Positions 33,690 through 43,717 of a stretch of 64,000 nucleotides of DNA are shown here, piece after piece (the stretch's first letter is position 1; every line of letters begins with the position of its first letter). The stretch is taken from NCBI RefSeq assembly GCF_947496855.1, contig NZ_CANMED010000001.1, forward strand, positions 372,001 through 436,000, given 5' to 3'. Position numbers and translations under genes: made by a program. Source of the stretch: an uncultured Aquimarina sp. Its GTDB lineage: Bacteria > Bacteroidota > Bacteroidia > Flavobacteriales > Flavobacteriaceae. Under the pieces are notes generated by a model. It ran no database searches, was not told the origin of the DNA, and worked only from the letters and a program-made list of their open reading frames with translations.

Positions 33690-34628
33690 TTACAATTTTA
33701 GTAAATTATGTGTATCGTTATTATACAGGTAATCATATTTTTTGACTCCTCCATAATACCAATCTAGTGTTTGTGTATTATAAAAATTCTTTTTTTCTTG
33801 TAATGCTAATTTGCCTCGTTCGGATAGTAAAAGTCGTTCTTTAGTTTGATCAAAAAATTGAAATAGCCTTGCCAATACTCGTTTCATCTGCATATCACCA
33901 TATCCATAGAATCCTTGATATTCTAGTGTATAGCCCATTAATTGTTTTATATTCTTGATTTCATATGTATCTACCATTTGAAGAATATTGTGTTCTAAGA
34001 TATTAAGGCCCGTTAGCATATTAGGAAATCTTTGCAAATGTGCTCTTAAGCATATAGATAAATAATCAAAAGATGATTGTTTTTTGATTTGTCCCGCAAT
34101 TTTATTTGGGTTCGATTCACAATATAATGTCCAAACGTGGGAAGCTAATTCTAAATCGTTGATGTTTAATGCTATTTTATCCTCAAAATGTTTTTTTAGT
34201 TGAACATCTGATAACTCACATAATCCTAAACATTTTTTGGAATTCTCAACTCTGCCACTACAAACCAGATACACTGGAGTATCTTTGATTTCTTTTCGCA
34301 GTAATAAGCTTATAGCAGCAATCATATTGATATGACAGAAAAGATCATATTCGAACCAAAGTACAATTTCATCATACTTTTCTAGATTGTTCAATTTATT
34401 CAATTGACTTATAAACTTTTCTTCGTAATCATCATTAGCAATTCTATAGTATTTCTTTAGAAATCCTTTACGTCTTTCAATCGCTTTGTTAGTTTCAATT
34501 CTTATGTCTGTAGGACCTTCGCAAAGCATCTCCCTCCAAATCAAGAATTCTCCATTAACAAGATTAAGTTCTTTTAAACGATCTGTTAAACTATCGCCAT
34601 TCGTAATATGTAATGTTTTAGCCCCCAA
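33690..34628 (-). CDS. DUF1835 domain protein
   Basis: This 312-residue protein begins with the DUF1835 pattern: LHITNGDSL (residues 5-13), GEFLIWREMLCEGPTD (about 27-42), then EIVLWFEYDLFCHINM. The C-terminal half includes LQRFPNMLTGLN and ERLLLSERGKLAL. The family has no established activity. The start is a TTG at 34628; no ATG lies between the upstream stop and LHITNGD, the conserved family start. It is followed after one base by the nucleoside phosphorylase gene. Confidence 0.82.
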   Translation of the reverse strand: MGAKTLHITNGDSLTDRLKELNLVNGEFLIWREMLCEGPTDIRIETNKAIERRKGFLKKYYRIANDDYEEKFISQLNKLNNLEKYDEIVLWFEYDLFCHINMIAAISLLLRKEIKDTPVYLVCSGRVENSKKCLGLCELSDVQLKKHFEDKIALNINDLELASHVWTLYCESNPNKIAGQIKKQSSFDYLSICLRAHLQRFPNMLTGLNILEHNILQMVDTYEIKNIKQLMGYTLEYQGFYGYGDMQMKRVLARLFQFFDQTKERLLLSERGKLALQEKKNFYNTQTLDWYYGGVKKYDYLYNNDTHNLLKL

Positions 34629-34659
34629 GTATGTATCTATTTCTTATTATGCGATAAAA

Positions 34660-34989
34660 TTATCCGCCAACTCTTTTCACTTTAAACCCTTTTGCTTTTA
34701 GGATATCCATAATCTTATCACGATAGTCTCCCTGAATTATAATACGTTCGTCCTTAAAACTTCCTCCAACGCTTAATTTTGTTTTTATTTCTTTAGCAAG
34801 TTTCTTGAAATCTTCATCCGCACCTGTATATCCCTCCAATATGGTAATAGGTTTTCCTTTTCTTTTCTCATATTTACAGATAATTGGATCATCCTGCATC
34901 CAAATACCATCTTCCTTTTTTAAATCCTTTTCCTCTTCAGTAGGTTCGTGATCAGGAAATAAGTTTTTTAATTGATCTTTTAAATCCAT
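34660..34989 (-). CDS. SUI1/YciH-family translation initiation factor-like protein
   Basis: This 109-residue protein has an N-terminal acidic tail (about residues 1-45) and a C-terminal SUI1 (eIF1-like) domain. The domain has RKGKPITILEGYTG (about 42-55), LAKEIKTKLSVGGSFKDERIIIQGDYRDKI, and the final GFKVKRVGG. Bacterial YciH proteins bind the small subunit and tune start-codon choice under stress. It ends 32 bases before the DUF1835 start and follows the oxygenase gene by nine bases, so it belongs to this leftward operon. Confidence 0.9.
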   Translation of the reverse strand: MDLKDQLKNLFPDHEPTEEEKDLKKEDGIWMQDDPIICKYEKRKGKPITILEGYTGADEDFKKLAKEIKTKLSVGGSFKDERIIIQGDYRDKIMDILKAKGFKVKRVGG

Positions 34990-34998
34990 ATGTAGAAA

Positions 34999-35949
34999 TT
35001 ACTTCTTAATCAATCCAATTTCAACTAGTCGTTGATGCAGAAAATCACCAGCAGTAATATCTTTATACTGTTTAGGGGTATCTTCTGTAATACACTCTTC
35101 TAAACAATTTAATTTCATATCGCTTCTAGGATGCATAAAGAATGGAATAGAATATCTAGGTTCCTCCCATTGTTCTTTTGGCGGATTGATTACTTTATGT
35201 ATAGTAGAACGTAATTTGTTGTTAGTATGACGTTCAAGCATATCTCCTACATTGATTACTAATTCATCCTCTTGTGGTATGGCATCAATCCATTCACCAT
35301 CTTTGCGCTGTACTTGTAATCCACCAGTAGAGGCCCCCATTAATAATGTAATCAAGTTGATGTCACCATGTGCTCCTGCGCGCACCGCTCCTTTTGGTTC
35401 TTCAGTAATAGGAGGGTAATGAATAGGACGTAAAATACTATTTCCATTACTGGCCCAATGATCAAAATAGAATTCATCTAGACCAATGTAAATTGAAAGA
35501 GCTCTAAGAACATAAATTCCTGTTTTTTCAAGCATTCTATAAGCTTCCATACCAGTATGGTTAAAATCTTTTAATTCCTCTACAATTACATTAGGCGGGT
35601 ATTCTTCTAATAAATTAGCGTCTTCAGAAGGTTCTTGACCAAAATGCCAAAATTCTTTTAAATCACCTTCTTTTTTGCCTTTCGCATGTTCTTTTCCGAA
35701 AGAAATGTAACCTCTTTGTCCTCCTAATCCTTCGATTTCATATTTCTGCTTATCTTCTAATGGTAAAGTAAAAAAAGCTTTTACTTCCTTATATAATTCT
35801 TGTACTAAATCATCACTTAGAAAGTGGTTTTTTAACGCTACAAAACCTATTTCTTCATAGGCTTTTCCTATTTCATCAACGAATTTTTGCTTACGTGATG
35901 GATCTTCAGATAAAAAATCCGAAAGATCTACACTTGGTATGTTATTCAT
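34999..35949 (-). CDS. Isopenicillin N synthase-like 2-oxoglutarate/Fe(II) oxygenase
   Basis: This 316-residue protein of the plant-type 2OG-Fe(II) oxygenase family has the N-terminal DIOX-N part (PSVDLSDFLSEDP and GQRGYISFGKEHAKG). The catalytic jelly roll carries iron ligands in GAHGDINLITLL (His and Asp) and STIHKV (His), with the cosubstrate Arg in PRYSIPFF. Bacterial members oxidise small molecules, but this one has no substrate clue. It heads a leftward run with SUI1-like, DUF1835 and nucleoside phosphorylase genes. The 296-bp region upstream shows no clear promoter match. Confidence 0.88.
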   Translation of the reverse strand: MNNIPSVDLSDFLSEDPSRKQKFVDEIGKAYEEIGFVALKNHFLSDDLVQELYKEVKAFFTLPLEDKQKYEIEGLGGQRGYISFGKEHAKGKKEGDLKEFWHFGQEPSEDANLLEEYPPNVIVEELKDFNHTGMEAYRMLEKTGIYVLRALSIYIGLDEFYFDHWASNGNSILRPIHYPPITEEPKGAVRAGAHGDINLITLLMGASTGGLQVQRKDGEWIDAIPQEDELVINVGDMLERHTNNKLRSTIHKVINPPKEQWEEPRYSIPFFMHPRSDMKLNCLEECITEDTPKQYKDITAGDFLHQRLVEIGLIKK

Positions 35950-36245
35950 GGGTATTAAATTTTTCTTTAACTAAAATAAATGTATTTCATTAAATACACA
36001 TCATAGATTATGTCTTTTTTTAAAATATAGTAGATAACTGTCAAAATAATTATTTTTTGACATATTAGCACTAAAGTGTGGTAAATTTAATTAATTAGTA
36101 TAATTGTTTAGAGTTAAATTAACAACTACATAGTATTATCGGTATTTGGCGGTTTTTTTCTGAAATAAAAATAAGTACATTTACTTTACTATTTTCCAAT
36201 TTAGGAAAACCAATTATTATTAAGGCAAATTGATTTTTGAACAGT

Positions 36246-38243
36246 ATGGCAGAAGAGAAATTGTTATTAGATTTTGATAAGAAAGAGTACAGTAATGAAT
36301 TACTCGTTTCTTTGTATTTCAAAATGTTGAAACCAAGGCTGATTGAAGAAAAAATGCTGATATTACTACGTCAAGGGAAAATTTCTAAATGGTTTAGTGG
36401 TATAGGACAAGAGGCTATTTCCGTAGGAGTTACAGCTGCATTGCATAAAGATGAATATGTTTTGCCGATGCATCGTAATTTAGGTGTGTTTACTACTCGT
36501 GATGTTCCGTTATATCGACTTTTTAGTCAGTGGCAAGGTAAGGCTAAAGGGTTTACTAATGGACGAGATCGTTCGTTTCATTTTGGAACGCAAGAATATA
36601 ATATCGTAGGTATGATTTCGCATCTGGGGCCACAACTAGGAGTTGCTTGTGGAATTGCTCTAGGGAATCTTTTGAAAAAAAAGAATAAAACTACTGCTGT
36701 ATTTACGGGTGAAGGGGGTACGAGTGAAGGAGATTTTCATGAGGCATTAAATATTGCATCTGTATGGAGTTTGCCTGTATTATTTTGTATTGAGAATAAT
36801 GGATATGGGTTATCTACACCAACAAGTGAACAATATAATTGTAATAATCTTGCCGATCGTGGTATAGGGTATGGTATGGAATCGCACGTTATTGATGGCA
36901 ATAATGTATTAGAAGTTTATGACAAAGTAAATAAATTGGCAGAGAGTATACGACAAAATCCAAGACCTATTTTGTTGGAGTTTAAAACTTTCAGAATGCG
37001 TGGTCATGAGGAAGCAAGTGGTACAAAGTATGTCCCTGAAGAATTAATGCAGTATTGGGCTTCAAAAGATCCGATAGAAAATTATAAAGGATATCTTGTT
37101 GAAAACGGTATTCTTTTCGAAGATGAGGATCTCCAGACAAGATCGACTATTAAAACAGAAATAGAAACACATTGGCAGAGGGCTAATGAAGAACAAAAGG
37201 TTCAAGTTTATTTGGATAAAGAGTTGAAAGATGTTTATAAAACATTTGAATTTAAGGAAACTCAACCTAATATTTCTTCGAAGGAGCTCCGGCTTGTTGA
37301 TGCAATCGCAGATAGTCTAAAAGAAGGAATGCGTAAATATAAGGATCTTGTTATTATGGGGCAGGATATTGCAGATTATGGAGGGGTTTTTAAAATTACT
37401 GATGGTTTTGTATCAGCGTTTGGAAAAGATAGAGTTCGTAATACTCCGATTTGTGAGTCAGCTGTAATTTCTACCGCATATGGGTTATCTGTCAATAATA
37501 TAAAAGCAATTGTAGAAATGCAGTTTGCTGACTTCGTTTCTTCTGGATTTAACCCTATCGTAAATTTATTAGCTAAATCTCATTATCGCTGGAATCAGTC
37601 CGCTGATATTGTGGTTAGAATGCCTTGTGGTGGTGGAGTAGGTGCTGGACCGTTTCATAGTCAGACTAATGAAGCTTGGTTTACAAAAACTCCAGGTCTG
37701 AAAGTAGTGTATCCTGCTTTTCCGCTTGATGCAAAAGGCTTGTTATTGACTTCTATAGAAGATCCTAATCCAGTATTGTTTTTTGAACATAAAGCGTTGT
37801 ATCGTAGTGTTAGGCAAGAGGTGCCAGAAGGGTATTATACTATTCCTTTTGGTAAAGCTTCTGTTATAAAGGAAGGAGATCAGGTAACGGTTATAAGCTA
37901 TGGTGCAGGAGTGCATTGGGCTTTGGAAATCTTAGAAAAGCGTTCGGAAATTGAAGCAGATCTTATTGATTTAAGAACCTTGCAGCCATTGGATATTGAA
38001 ACAATTTTATCATCAGTTAGGAAAACTGGTAAAGCTATTATTTTACAAGAGGATTCTATGTTTGGAGGTATAGCTTCAGATATTTCCGCATTGATTATGG
38101 AGAACTGTTTTCAATACTTGGATGCACCAGTAAAAAGAGTTGCAAGTTTAGAAACACCAATTCCTTTTCAACCAAACTTAGAGTCTCAATATTTGCCTAA
38201 AAACAGGTTCGAAAAAGAGTTATTAGATTTATGTGCGTATTAA
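36246..38243 (+). CDS. Branched-chain 2-oxoacid dehydrogenase E1, alpha/beta fusion
   Basis: A single chain of about 665 residues combines E1-alpha (residues of about 1-330) and E1-beta (about 340-665). The alpha part shows the thiamine diphosphate site GEGGTSEGDFHEALNIASVW ending near NNGYGLSTP and the later MRGHEEASGTKYVPEEL. The beta part shows GQDIADYGGVFKIT, ESAVISTAYG and GGGVGAGPFHSQTNEAWF. Together they decarboxylate a branched-chain 2-oxo acid and pass the acyl group to E2, here encoded elsewhere. I start at the ATG at 36246; a TTG three codons earlier is the only alternative. Fusion is common in Bacteroidota. Confidence 0.9.
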   Translation: MAEEKLLLDFDKKEYSNELLVSLYFKMLKPRLIEEKMLILLRQGKISKWFSGIGQEAISVGVTAALHKDEYVLPMHRNLGVFTTRDVPLYRLFSQWQGKAKGFTNGRDRSFHFGTQEYNIVGMISHLGPQLGVACGIALGNLLKKKNKTTAVFTGEGGTSEGDFHEALNIASVWSLPVLFCIENNGYGLSTPTSEQYNCNNLADRGIGYGMESHVIDGNNVLEVYDKVNKLAESIRQNPRPILLEFKTFRMRGHEEASGTKYVPEELMQYWASKDPIENYKGYLVENGILFEDEDLQTRSTIKTEIETHWQRANEEQKVQVYLDKELKDVYKTFEFKETQPNISSKELRLVDAIADSLKEGMRKYKDLVIMGQDIADYGGVFKITDGFVSAFGKDRVRNTPICESAVISTAYGLSVNNIKAIVEMQFADFVSSGFNPIVNLLAKSHYRWNQSADIVVRMPCGGGVGAGPFHSQTNEAWFTKTPGLKVVYPAFPLDAKGLLLTSIEDPNPVLFFEHKALYRSVRQEVPEGYYTIPFGKASVIKEGDQVTVISYGAGVHWALEILEKRSEIEADLIDLRTLQPLDIETILSSVRKTGKAIILQEDSMFGGIASDISALIMENCFQYLDAPVKRVASLETPIPFQPNLESQYLPKNRFEKELLDLCAY

Positions 38244-38428
38244 TACCTGTTTTTATTATGAAAACGTTTTTGTTAATAAAAATGAGTAAAAATTTATGTG
38301 CTTGATTTACAGTGTTTTGTTATTTTTTAATCGATGAATTGATTTTTTTATGGGATAACGGAACATTGTCATTTTATTAAGGGTTAAAATCCCCTTTGAT
38401 ATAAGTTGTGTGTTCTATTGTTTAATCT

Positions 38429-38459
38429 TAATTTCGCGCCGTCTATGTGATAAACATAG
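38429..38459 (+). promoter_or_regulatory. Candidate promoter and leader hairpin of the polysaccharide locus
   Basis: TAATTTCG (38429-38436) is one mismatch from TAnnTTTG. CTATGT (38443-38448) and ACATAG (38454-38459) form a 6-bp hairpin with a 5-base loop right at the inferred mRNA start, about 40 bases before the first gene. Confidence 0.28.
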
Positions 38460-38497
38460 CGTAGGGGATTAAAAATCAAGGGATAATAAAGAAATAC

Positions 38498-39496
38498 ATG
38501 AATACTAATCAATTAGAGCTTTTAAGTTCTTCTACTGTTTTAGTTACTGGAGCAGCAGGTTTTATCGGATCGAATCTATGCGAAGCTTTACTAGAAAAAG
38601 GCAGTAAAGTTATAGGTTTAGATAATTTTGCAACAGGACATAAGAAAAACCTATCTGCAATAAACGAAAATCCAAACTTTATATTTATTGAAGGTGACAT
38701 TAGGAATCTAGAAGATTGTCAGAAGGCTTGCCAAGGTGTTGATTATATATTACACCAAGCCGCTTTAGGGTCTGTACCGAGGTCAATAAATGATCCAATT
38801 ACTAGTAATGATGTAAATGTAGGAGGTTTTCTTAATATGCTTGTAGCTTCTAGAGATGCTGGGGTTAAACGTTTTATATATGCAGCTAGTTCCTCTACTT
38901 ATGGAGATTCTAAGGCCTTGCCAAAAATAGAAGATAAGATCGGAAAACCTTTATCACCATATGCCATTACCAAATATGTGAATGAATTGTATGCAGATAA
39001 CTTTAAAAGAACGTATGATTTAGATACTATTGGATTACGTTATTTTAATGTATTTGGACGTAAACAGGATCCTAATGGAGCATATGCAGCGGTGATTCCT
39101 AAGTTTGTAATGCAGTTTATGAAGCATGAATCACCTGTAATTAATGGTGATGGATCTTTTTCTAGAGATTTTACATATATCGATAATGTAATTCAAATGA
39201 ATTTAAGAGCTATTGTTTCTGATAATAAAGAAGCTTTGAATAATGTATATAATACTGCTTTTGGAGAACGAACTACTTTAAACGAATTAGTTACGTTACT
39301 AAAAGAATATTTATCGGAGTTTGATTCCGAAATTATAAATGTAGGAGTTGAAATAGGCCCTGAACGTAAAGGGGATGTACCTCATTCTTTGGCTTCTGTT
39401 GATAAAGCTAAAACACTTCTTGGATATGATCCCCAGTTTGATATAAAATCAGGATTAAAAGAAGCTGTAAAATGGTATTGGCATAATTTAAAGTAG
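38498..39496 (+). CDS. UDP-N-acetylglucosamine 4-epimerase-like SDR
   Basis: This 332-residue extended SDR has the NAD site [17 protein letters not shown] (about residues 16-32), the catalytic Ser in [11 protein letters not shown], the YAITK active-site Tyr-Lys, and [23 protein letters not shown], typical of WbpP/WbgU-like UDP-HexNAc epimerases. It would interconvert UDP-GlcNAc and UDP-GalNAc. The dehydrogenase gene 38 bp downstream then gives the uronic acid, so the pair probably supplies UDP-GalNAcA or a similar HexNAc acid. It opens the polysaccharide locus. Confidence 0.92.
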   Translation: MNTNQLELLSSSTVLVTGAAGFIGSNLCEALLEKGSKVIGLDNFATGHKKNLSAINENPNFIFIEGDIRNLEDCQKACQGVDYILHQAALGSVPRSINDPITSNDVNVGGFLNMLVASRDAGVKRFIYAASSSTYGDSKALPKIEDKIGKPLSPYAITKYVNELYADNFKRTYDLDTIGLRYFNVFGRKQDPNGAYAAVIPKFVMQFMKHESPVINGDGSFSRDFTYIDNVIQMNLRAIVSDNKEALNNVYNTAFGERTTLNELVTLLKEYLSEFDSEIINVGVEIGPERKGDVPHSLASVDKAKTLLGYDPQFDIKSGLKEAVKWYWHNLK

Positions 39497-39534
39497 CTTT
39501 AGATAACTGATAAATAAAATAAATAACCACAAAG

Positions 39535-40815
39535 ATGCAAAATGTTAAAATAGCAATAATAGGTTTAGGGTATGTAGGCCTTCCTTTGGCTAGATTATTC
39601 GCAACAAAATTTCCTGTAATTGGTTTTGATATTAATCAAAATAGAATCAATGAATTAAGGTCTGGAACAGATACCACTTTAGAAGTAGAAGACGAAGTAT
39701 TACAGTCTGTATTAAAAAATAATACTCAAATGGATCAAGGATTATATTGTTCTGCTGATTTAGAGGATATCAAAGATTGTAATTATTATGTAGTTACAGT
39801 TCCAACTCCCGTAGATAAAAACAATAGACCTGATCTTACTCCTTTGTACAAGTCCAGTGAAACTGTTGGTAAAGTGCTGGAAAAAGGAGATATCGTTATT
39901 TACGAATCCACAGTTTATCCTGGAGTTACAGAAGAAGAGTGTATTCCTGTATTAGAAAAAATAAGTGGGTTAAAATTTAATGAAGATTTTTACGCTGGAT
40001 ATTCTCCAGAGCGTATCAATCCAGGAGATAAATTACACACTGTAGAAAAAATACTAAAAGTAACAGCAGGTTCTACTCCAGAGATAGGTAAGAAAGTAGA
40101 TGCATTGTATGCCTCTGTAATTACTGCTGGAACTCATTTAGCCCCAACAATAAAAGTAGCGGAGGCTGCTAAAGTAATAGAAAATTCTCAACGAGATATT
40201 AATATTGCTTTTGTAAATGAGTTAGCCAAGATTTTTAATCTAATGGATATAGATACTAATGAGGTGCTAAAAGCAGCAGGGACTAAATGGAATTTTTTGC
40301 CTTTTAAACCAGGATTAGTTGGTGGACATTGTATTGGAGTTGATCCCTATTATTTAGCTCAAAGAGCACAAGAATTTGGTTATCATCCAGAAATTATATT
40401 AGCAGGACGAAGGTTGAATGATAGTATGGGACAATATGTTGCATCAGAGGTTATCAAATTAATGGTTAATCACGATATAAAGATTAAAGGAGCTAATATT
40501 TTGGTGCTTGGGATTACTTTTAAAGAAAACTGTCCGGATGTTAGAAATACTAAGGCTGTTGATGTTATCAGTAATCTAAAAGATTTTGGAACAGATATTA
40601 CTATTTATGATCCTTGGGCAAATCCATCAGAAGTAAGACATGAATATGGCCTGGAAACGGTAACAGCATTGCCAAATTCTAAGTTTGATGCTGTTGTATT
40701 AACTGTGGCGCATAAAGAGTACCTGGACATAAATCTGAAATCATTATTAAAACCAAATGGAGTTTTATACGATGTTAAGGGAATATTAGAAGAAAAAGTA
40801 GACGGAAGACTTTAG
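39535..40815 (+). CDS. UDP-N-acetylhexosamine dehydrogenase (WbpO/TviB-like)
   Basis: This 426-residue NAD-dependent nucleotide-sugar dehydrogenase oxidises C6 of a UDP-HexNAc to a uronate. It carries IAIIGLGYVGLPLARLFA (about residues 6-23), TVPTPVDKNNRPDLTPL, YESTVYPGVTEEECIPVLE, AAKVIENSQRDINIAFVNE, and the catalytic Cys in GGHCIGVDPYYL. The last domain begins near GITFKENCPDVRNTK. The TPV-rich pattern and length fit the WbpO/TviB branch, not the UDP-glucose branch. The epimerase sits just upstream. Confidence 0.92.
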   Translation: MQNVKIAIIGLGYVGLPLARLFATKFPVIGFDINQNRINELRSGTDTTLEVEDEVLQSVLKNNTQMDQGLYCSADLEDIKDCNYYVVTVPTPVDKNNRPDLTPLYKSSETVGKVLEKGDIVIYESTVYPGVTEEECIPVLEKISGLKFNEDFYAGYSPERINPGDKLHTVEKILKVTAGSTPEIGKKVDALYASVITAGTHLAPTIKVAEAAKVIENSQRDINIAFVNELAKIFNLMDIDTNEVLKAAGTKWNFLPFKPGLVGGHCIGVDPYYLAQRAQEFGYHPEIILAGRRLNDSMGQYVASEVIKLMVNHDIKIKGANILVLGITFKENCPDVRNTKAVDVISNLKDFGTDITIYDPWANPSEVRHEYGLETVTALPNSKFDAVVLTVAHKEYLDINLKSLLKPNGVLYDVKGILEEKVDGRL

Positions 40816-40866
40816 AGTAAAAAGTTTTTTGTATTAAACATAAAACAACTTTTTAAACCAACCACA

Positions 40867-42408
40867 TTGAGCCAATTAAAAAAAGGAGCATTACTTACCT
40901 ATTTAAAAATTTTTCTTACTAATGTCATTGGGATAATGATAACACCATTAATTGTAAGTTATTTAGGAAAAGATGAGTATGGAATTTTTAATGCAATTGG
41001 TGCTTTAATTGGTACGATAGCATTATTAGATTTTGGTCTTACTAATACTGTTGTTCGTTTTGTTGCTAAATATAGAGCAGAAAAAGATAGAGTAGGAGAA
41101 GAGAATTTTTTAGCGACAATCAGATTACTGTATTTAGGGGTTTCTATGTTGGTTATTGTTTTAGGGATTATTTTCTATTTCTTTATAGATTCGTATTTCA
41201 CCAAGTTTAGCCCAGAAGAACTCAGAATAGCTAAGTTAATGTTTGTAATTTTAATCTTTAATTTAGCCGTTCAATTACCTGGTATGATTTTTACTGGGAT
41301 ATGTAAAGGATATGAGTCTTTTGTGTTTCCTGAGTCTGTAAGTGTCATTAGATATCTTTTAAGATCATTTACAGTTGTAATGGTTCTATTGTATGGAGGT
41401 AGAGCAATATCCCTTGTTATTGTGGATACAATATTTAACCTTCTCACTATTGCAGTATCTGCACATTTTGTAATTAGAAAGCTTAAAGTTAAGTTTAAAT
41501 TACACGAACTCTCCAAAAAATATATTAAACAAATTTTTAAGTATTCTAGTTGGATTTTCGTGTTTTCTATTGTTGGCATGTTACAATGGAAATCAGGAAG
41601 TTGGGTGTTGGGAGCTATAAGTGTCCCTAAAGTTTTAGGAATTTATGGACTTGGAATTGCATTAGGAACATACTACGGAGCTTTTTCGACAGCTATTTCA
41701 AGTGTGTTTTTACCAAGAGCTACACAGATGTCTGTAAATAATGCGACAGGCGAAGATTTAACAAGTATGATGATTAAGCTAGGTAGATTGTCTTTCATTA
41801 TATTGATGTATATATTAGGAGCTTTTATGCTCTATGGAGAACAATTCATTAATTTATGGGTTGGTGGAGGAGAGCTTGAAGGAGATGCTCGATATAATAT
41901 AAAAGAATGTAGGGAGATTTATATTATTGCCTTAATGATTATGGTGGGTTATACACTTCCTTTATTACAGGCATTTGGTAATTCTATTCTTGAAGCTAAA
42001 AATAAATTATCCTTTAAAGCAGTGTTGTACCTTGTATTTATGCTCCTAGGAACAGTATTAGGAGGTTTTTTAGCTATAGAATATAGTGCAATAGGTATGA
42101 TTACAGGATTAGTTGCTGGATGGCTTGTAGTACAAAATGTAATGAACTTTTATTATCATAACACAATAGGTTTGAATATTTTTCGATTTTTTAAAGAATT
42201 ACTTCATAAGACTTTATTGGTTGTGCTTTTTGTAGTTTTGATAGGTTATTTTATTAATTTTATTCCTGGGAATGGGTGGATAAATTTTGTTCTGAAGGGA
42301 GGGACGTATACTGTAATATTTACAATTTTGATGTACTTTTTAGGAATGCAAGAATATGAGAGACAATTATTTAAAAAACCTCTTGCTTTTTTGTTAAAGA
42401 GAAAATAA
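40867..42408 (+). CDS. Polysaccharide flippase (Wzx-like, MOP superfamily)
   Basis: This 513-residue integral membrane protein of 12-14 predicted helices moves lipid-linked oligosaccharide across the inner membrane. The start region KGALLTYLKIFLTNVIGIMITPLIV and DEYGIFNAIGALIGTIALLDFGL are typical of the family. The conserved GKDEYG-type loop is present. The start is a TTG at 40867, with no closer ATG, and the first helix begins within ten residues, as in homologues. It lies 51 bases after the dehydrogenase and ends six bases before the PP-loop gene start at 42415. Confidence 0.9.
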   Translation: MSQLKKGALLTYLKIFLTNVIGIMITPLIVSYLGKDEYGIFNAIGALIGTIALLDFGLTNTVVRFVAKYRAEKDRVGEENFLATIRLLYLGVSMLVIVLGIIFYFFIDSYFTKFSPEELRIAKLMFVILIFNLAVQLPGMIFTGICKGYESFVFPESVSVIRYLLRSFTVVMVLLYGGRAISLVIVDTIFNLLTIAVSAHFVIRKLKVKFKLHELSKKYIKQIFKYSSWIFVFSIVGMLQWKSGSWVLGAISVPKVLGIYGLGIALGTYYGAFSTAISSVFLPRATQMSVNNATGEDLTSMMIKLGRLSFIILMYILGAFMLYGEQFINLWVGGGELEGDARYNIKECREIYIIALMIMVGYTLPLLQAFGNSILEAKNKLSFKAVLYLVFMLLGTVLGGFLAIEYSAIGMITGLVAGWLVVQNVMNFYYHNTIGLNIFRFFKELLHKTLLVVLFVVLIGYFINFIPGNGWINFVLKGGTYTVIFTILMYFLGMQEYERQLFKKPLAFLLKRK

Positions 42409-42414
42409 ACTGTG

Positions 42415-43695
42415 ATGGAAAAACTAAAACTTCATAAAATATCGTATTTGGATGAAGGCAAGAAAATTATTTATGATTATTCTGTTGATTCCAAACTTCA
42501 GAAGTTATTTGATAAAGAACACCCTTTTTATGCCAAATATGGAATAGATGTTAGTGATGTTCCTGATAGTATTTCGGTAATTCCTTTTCTTTCTAATGTA
42601 CTACCTATTGCTTGGTTTGGTGATTTTAAGATAGAAATTCCTGAGTTGGACGAGGATTTTTATAATGCAGTGAGCTTAGTGAAAATCGAATTTGAAAAAC
42701 AGTATCCAACTCATCAACTTGGAGGTGAATTGATAGTCAAGAAATTGGTTAAAAATAGTATTATTGGATCAGAGTCAGCTATGCTTTTTAGTGGAGGTGT
42801 GGATGCATATGCCACATATATAAGAGTTAAGGATAAAACTCCTGATTTAATAACTATTCTTGGCGCAGATATTGGAATTGACGACCAATCCCAATGGAAA
42901 GATTTTACAGATTTTGTAGAAACTGAAAAATTACTTAAAAAAAATGGTAAAGAATATATAGAAACCAATGTTAGAGGATTTTATACCTATCAGGTAGAAT
43001 TGTTATTAGAAGATATTGGATGGTGGGGAAAAGTACAGCATGGGCTTTCACTAATAGGTTCCGTAGCACCGATTTCATATGTTAATTCCTATTCCTCTAT
43101 ATATATAGCATCTTCTTATACCAAAGAAGTTGATGTCGCTTGGGGGTCTACTCCAGAAATTGATAATAAAATTACTTGGGCTTCTGTTCAAGTAATTCAC
43201 GACGGGTATGAGCTCAAACGACAGGATAAGGTTGACCTTATAGCACAATTCGCAAGCGAAAGCAATACTAAATTTAAACTGAGAGTATGTTATTCGGAGT
43301 TTAGAGAAGAATTTAATTGTAGTAATTGCGAAAAATGTTTTAGAACAATTTTGGGGATCATTTTAAATGATAAAGATCCTAATGATTATGGATTCAATGT
43401 AAATATGGATGTATACACAAAGATTTTTGAGACGATAAAAATAGGTGGCGCAACTACGGGGCTTAAATATTTTTGGTGGGAGTTGATGGAAAAAGCAAAG
43501 AATTCTGATCAATTCTATGTCTTTAATAATAAAGATGTAGAATTGTTACGAATAAATGAAATAAGAGAAGGTAAGATTGATCGATTACTAGAAGAAAAAC
43601 TTAATAATCAAAATAAAGGAAAACAAAGACTTAAGTTTATATTTAGAAATAAATTTCCTTGGTTAATAGATCTTTACAAAAAAATTAAAAAATAA
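42415..43695 (+). CDS. PP-loop-like protein of the polysaccharide locus, role unknown
   Basis: This 426-residue protein starts at the ATG at 42415 (a GTG one codon earlier is possible). It holds a PP-loop-like motif SGGVDAYATY near residue 125 and a cysteine cluster NCSNCEKCFRTILG near residue 302. Together these recall ATP-pyrophosphatase enzymes such as QueC, which activate an acid or amide with ATP. The pattern GWWGKVQHGLSLIGSVAP in the middle is conserved-looking but not placed. No sugar-binding or transfer domain is recognised. It sits between the flippase and a pyruvyl transferase-like gene, so it probably modifies a sugar or its carrier. Confidence 0.7.
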   Translation: MEKLKLHKISYLDEGKKIIYDYSVDSKLQKLFDKEHPFYAKYGIDVSDVPDSISVIPFLSNVLPIAWFGDFKIEIPELDEDFYNAVSLVKIEFEKQYPTHQLGGELIVKKLVKNSIIGSESAMLFSGGVDAYATYIRVKDKTPDLITILGADIGIDDQSQWKDFTDFVETEKLLKKNGKEYIETNVRGFYTYQVELLLEDIGWWGKVQHGLSLIGSVAPISYVNSYSSIYIASSYTKEVDVAWGSTPEIDNKITWASVQVIHDGYELKRQDKVDLIAQFASESNTKFKLRVCYSEFREEFNCSNCEKCFRTILGIILNDKDPNDYGFNVNMDVYTKIFETIKIGGATTGLKYFWWELMEKAKNSDQFYVFNNKDVELLRINEIREGKIDRLLEEKLNNQNKGKQRLKFIFRNKFPWLIDLYKKIKK

Positions 43696-43717
43696 TAGAA
43701 CTAAAGCATAATAATTG

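Noticed and set aside
38244..38428. Possible terminator after the E1 fusion gene
   Set aside because: T-rich stretches are present but no stem of more than a few base pairs was found beside them.
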